From positions 1-31,813 of the forward strand of contig DIVI01000199.1 of the NCBI GenBank assembly GCA_002423305.1: 31,813 nt of DNA. The letters are read 5' to 3'. The stretch's first letter is position 1; every line of letters begins with the position of its first letter. Source of the stretch: Methylococcus sp. UBA6136. Its GTDB lineage: Bacteria; Pseudomonadota; Gammaproteobacteria; Methylococcales; Methylococcaceae. This document shows, piece by piece, positions 30,805 to 31,813 of this stretch. The notes under the pieces were generated by a model. The model saw only the letters and a list, made by a program, of their open reading frames with translations. It did not search any database and was not told the origin of the DNA. A program made the translations under genes and the position numbers.

Positions 30805-31813
30805 TGCTCCAGATCTACAACACACTGACCCGACGGAAAGACGTCTTCACGCCCATCGAGCCGGGTAAAGTCAGGATGTATGTCTGCGGCATGACCGTCT
30901 ATGACTACTGCCATCTTGGCCATGCCCGGGTCATGGTTGCCTTTGATGTCGTCTCACGTTATCTGAGACACTTGGGTTATCAGGTGACTTATGTCCGTAA
31001 TGTCACCGACATCGATGACAAGATCATTCAGCGGGCAAATGAGAATGGCGAGCCCATTGCGGCGCTGACCGAGCGTTTCATCGACGCCATGCATAAGGAT
31101 GAGCGGGCGCTCGGTGTGCTGCCACCCGATATCGAACCTCGCGCCACCCAATCCATCGAAGACATCATTGCCATGATCGAAACGCTGATCGACAAGGGCA
31201 TGGCCTACATCGGAGGCAGTGGCGATGTGTTCTATGCCGTGGCCGATTTCCCGAATTATGGCGCCTTGTCCGGCAAGCAGATCGAGGATCTGCGCGCCGG
31301 TGAGCGCGTCGATGTCGATGGTGCCAAGCGCGATCCGCTGGATTTCGTCTTGTGGAAAATGGCCAAGCCCGGCGAACCCAGCTGGGAATCGCCCTGGGGT
31401 CAGGGCCGTCCGGGTTGGCACATTGAATGTTCGGCGATGTCGACCCGTTGCCTGGGGCATCATTTCGATATTCATGGCGGCGGCATGGATTTGCAGTTTC
31501 CCCACCACGAAAATGAAATCGCCCAGTCCGAAGGCGCCACTGGGGAGACCTTCGTCAATGTCTGGATGCACAACGGCTTTGTCCGGGTCAACGAGGAAAA
31601 GATGTCCAAGTCCCTGGGCAACTTTTTCACGGTGCGTGAAATCCTCGACCGTTATCAGCCGGAAGTAGTGCGGTTTTTCATTCTGAACAGCCACTACCGC
31701 AGTCCTCTCAATTACTGCGACGAAAATCTGGATGAGGCTTTGGCGGCGCTGACCCGTCTTTACACGGCGTTGCGTGGCCTGAACTTGTCGCCTGATGCCG
31801 GCACAGAGTCCCT
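30804..31813 (+). CDS. cysS: Cysteinyl-tRNA synthetase (3' end outside the window)
   Basis: The first 336 residues of a class I synthetase that charges tRNA-Cys; the frame stays open to the window end. Seen: the zinc ligand Cys28 in YVCGMTVYD, HIGH motif as CHLGHAR, VRNVTDIDDKII, the second zinc cluster region GWHIECSAMS and FPHHENEIAQSE, and KMSKSLGNFF. The C-terminal anticodon-binding part (full length about 460 residues) is cut off. Its ATG shares one base with the gltX stop (TAATG at 30802-30806), so the two are translationally coupled. Confidence 0.97.
   Translation, partial: MLQIYNTLTRRKDVFTPIEPGKVRMYVCGMTVYDYCHLGHARVMVAFDVVSRYLRHLGYQVTYVRNVTDIDDKIIQRANENGEPIAALTERFIDAMHKDERALGVLPPDIEPRATQSIEDIIAMIETLIDKGMAYIGGSGDVFYAVADFPNYGALSGKQIEDLRAGERVDVDGAKRDPLDFVLWKMAKPGEPSWESPWGQGRPGWHIECSAMSTRCLGHHFDIHGGGMDLQFPHHENEIAQSEGATGETFVNVWMHNGFVRVNEEKMSKSLGNFFTVREILDRYQPEVVRFFILNSHYRSPLNYCDENLDEALAALTRLYTALRGLNLSPDAGTES

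Noticed and set aside
30954..31694. Minus-strand open frame inside cysS
   Set aside because: Antisense to the conserved HIGH-to-KMSKS span of cysteinyl-tRNA synthetase.

Overview
The window looks like gammaproteobacterial chromosome. Its housekeeping genes (typA/bipA, gspAB, uvrB, lpxH, a periplasmic cyclophilin, gltX, cysS, an entericidin-type lipoprotein) fit that class. I found no rRNA, tRNA, CRISPR array, insertion sequence or integrase. The most distinctive content is a bacterial sterol locus, best known in aerobic methanotrophs of the order Methylococcales (Methylococcus capsulatus). A Methylococcales or similar sterol-producing host is therefore my best inference, but no methane-oxidation gene lies in the window to confirm it.

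Region 1 (1-9910) is the sterol locus. A CYP51 sterol 14-alpha-demethylase with a fused C-terminal [3Fe-4S] ferredoxin lies on the + strand. It converges, across a strong bidirectional terminator, on a minus-strand gene row. In transcription order the row is: RND/MMPL transporter (BstA-like), periplasmic binding protein (BstB-like), helical-repeat lipoprotein (BstC-like), oxidosqualene cyclase, squalene monooxygenase. The genes lay out a route from squalene to 2,3-oxidosqualene, to a protosterol (probably lanosterol), to the 14-demethylated sterol. Sterol would then leave the inner membrane through BstA and cross the periplasm via BstB and BstC. The first three genes overlap or nearly touch. 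The sterol C-4 demethylation genes (sdmA/sdmB type) and the squalene-forming genes are not in the window.

Region 2 (10080-19283) has a small four-helix membrane protein gene divergent from the sterol operon and an entericidin-like lipoprotein gene. These are followed by typA/bipA behind a recognisable promoter, the gspA-gspB pair linked to type II secretion, a secreted nuclease, a YadH-like ABC-2 permease without its ATPase, and uvrB.

Region 3 (19507-23111) holds a GH57 glycoside hydrolase, a translationally coupled PspC-domain/VOC pair, and a DUF455 ferritin-like protein.

Region 4 (23177-27343, minus strand) runs beta-carbonic anhydrase, small secreted protein, SulP anion transporter, cyclophilin, lpxH. 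The first three look like an inorganic-carbon module.

Region 5 (27585-31813, plus strand) holds an SbmA/YddA-like ABC protein whose nucleotide-binding domain has lost its catalytic motifs, then gltX overlapping a cysS that runs off the window end.
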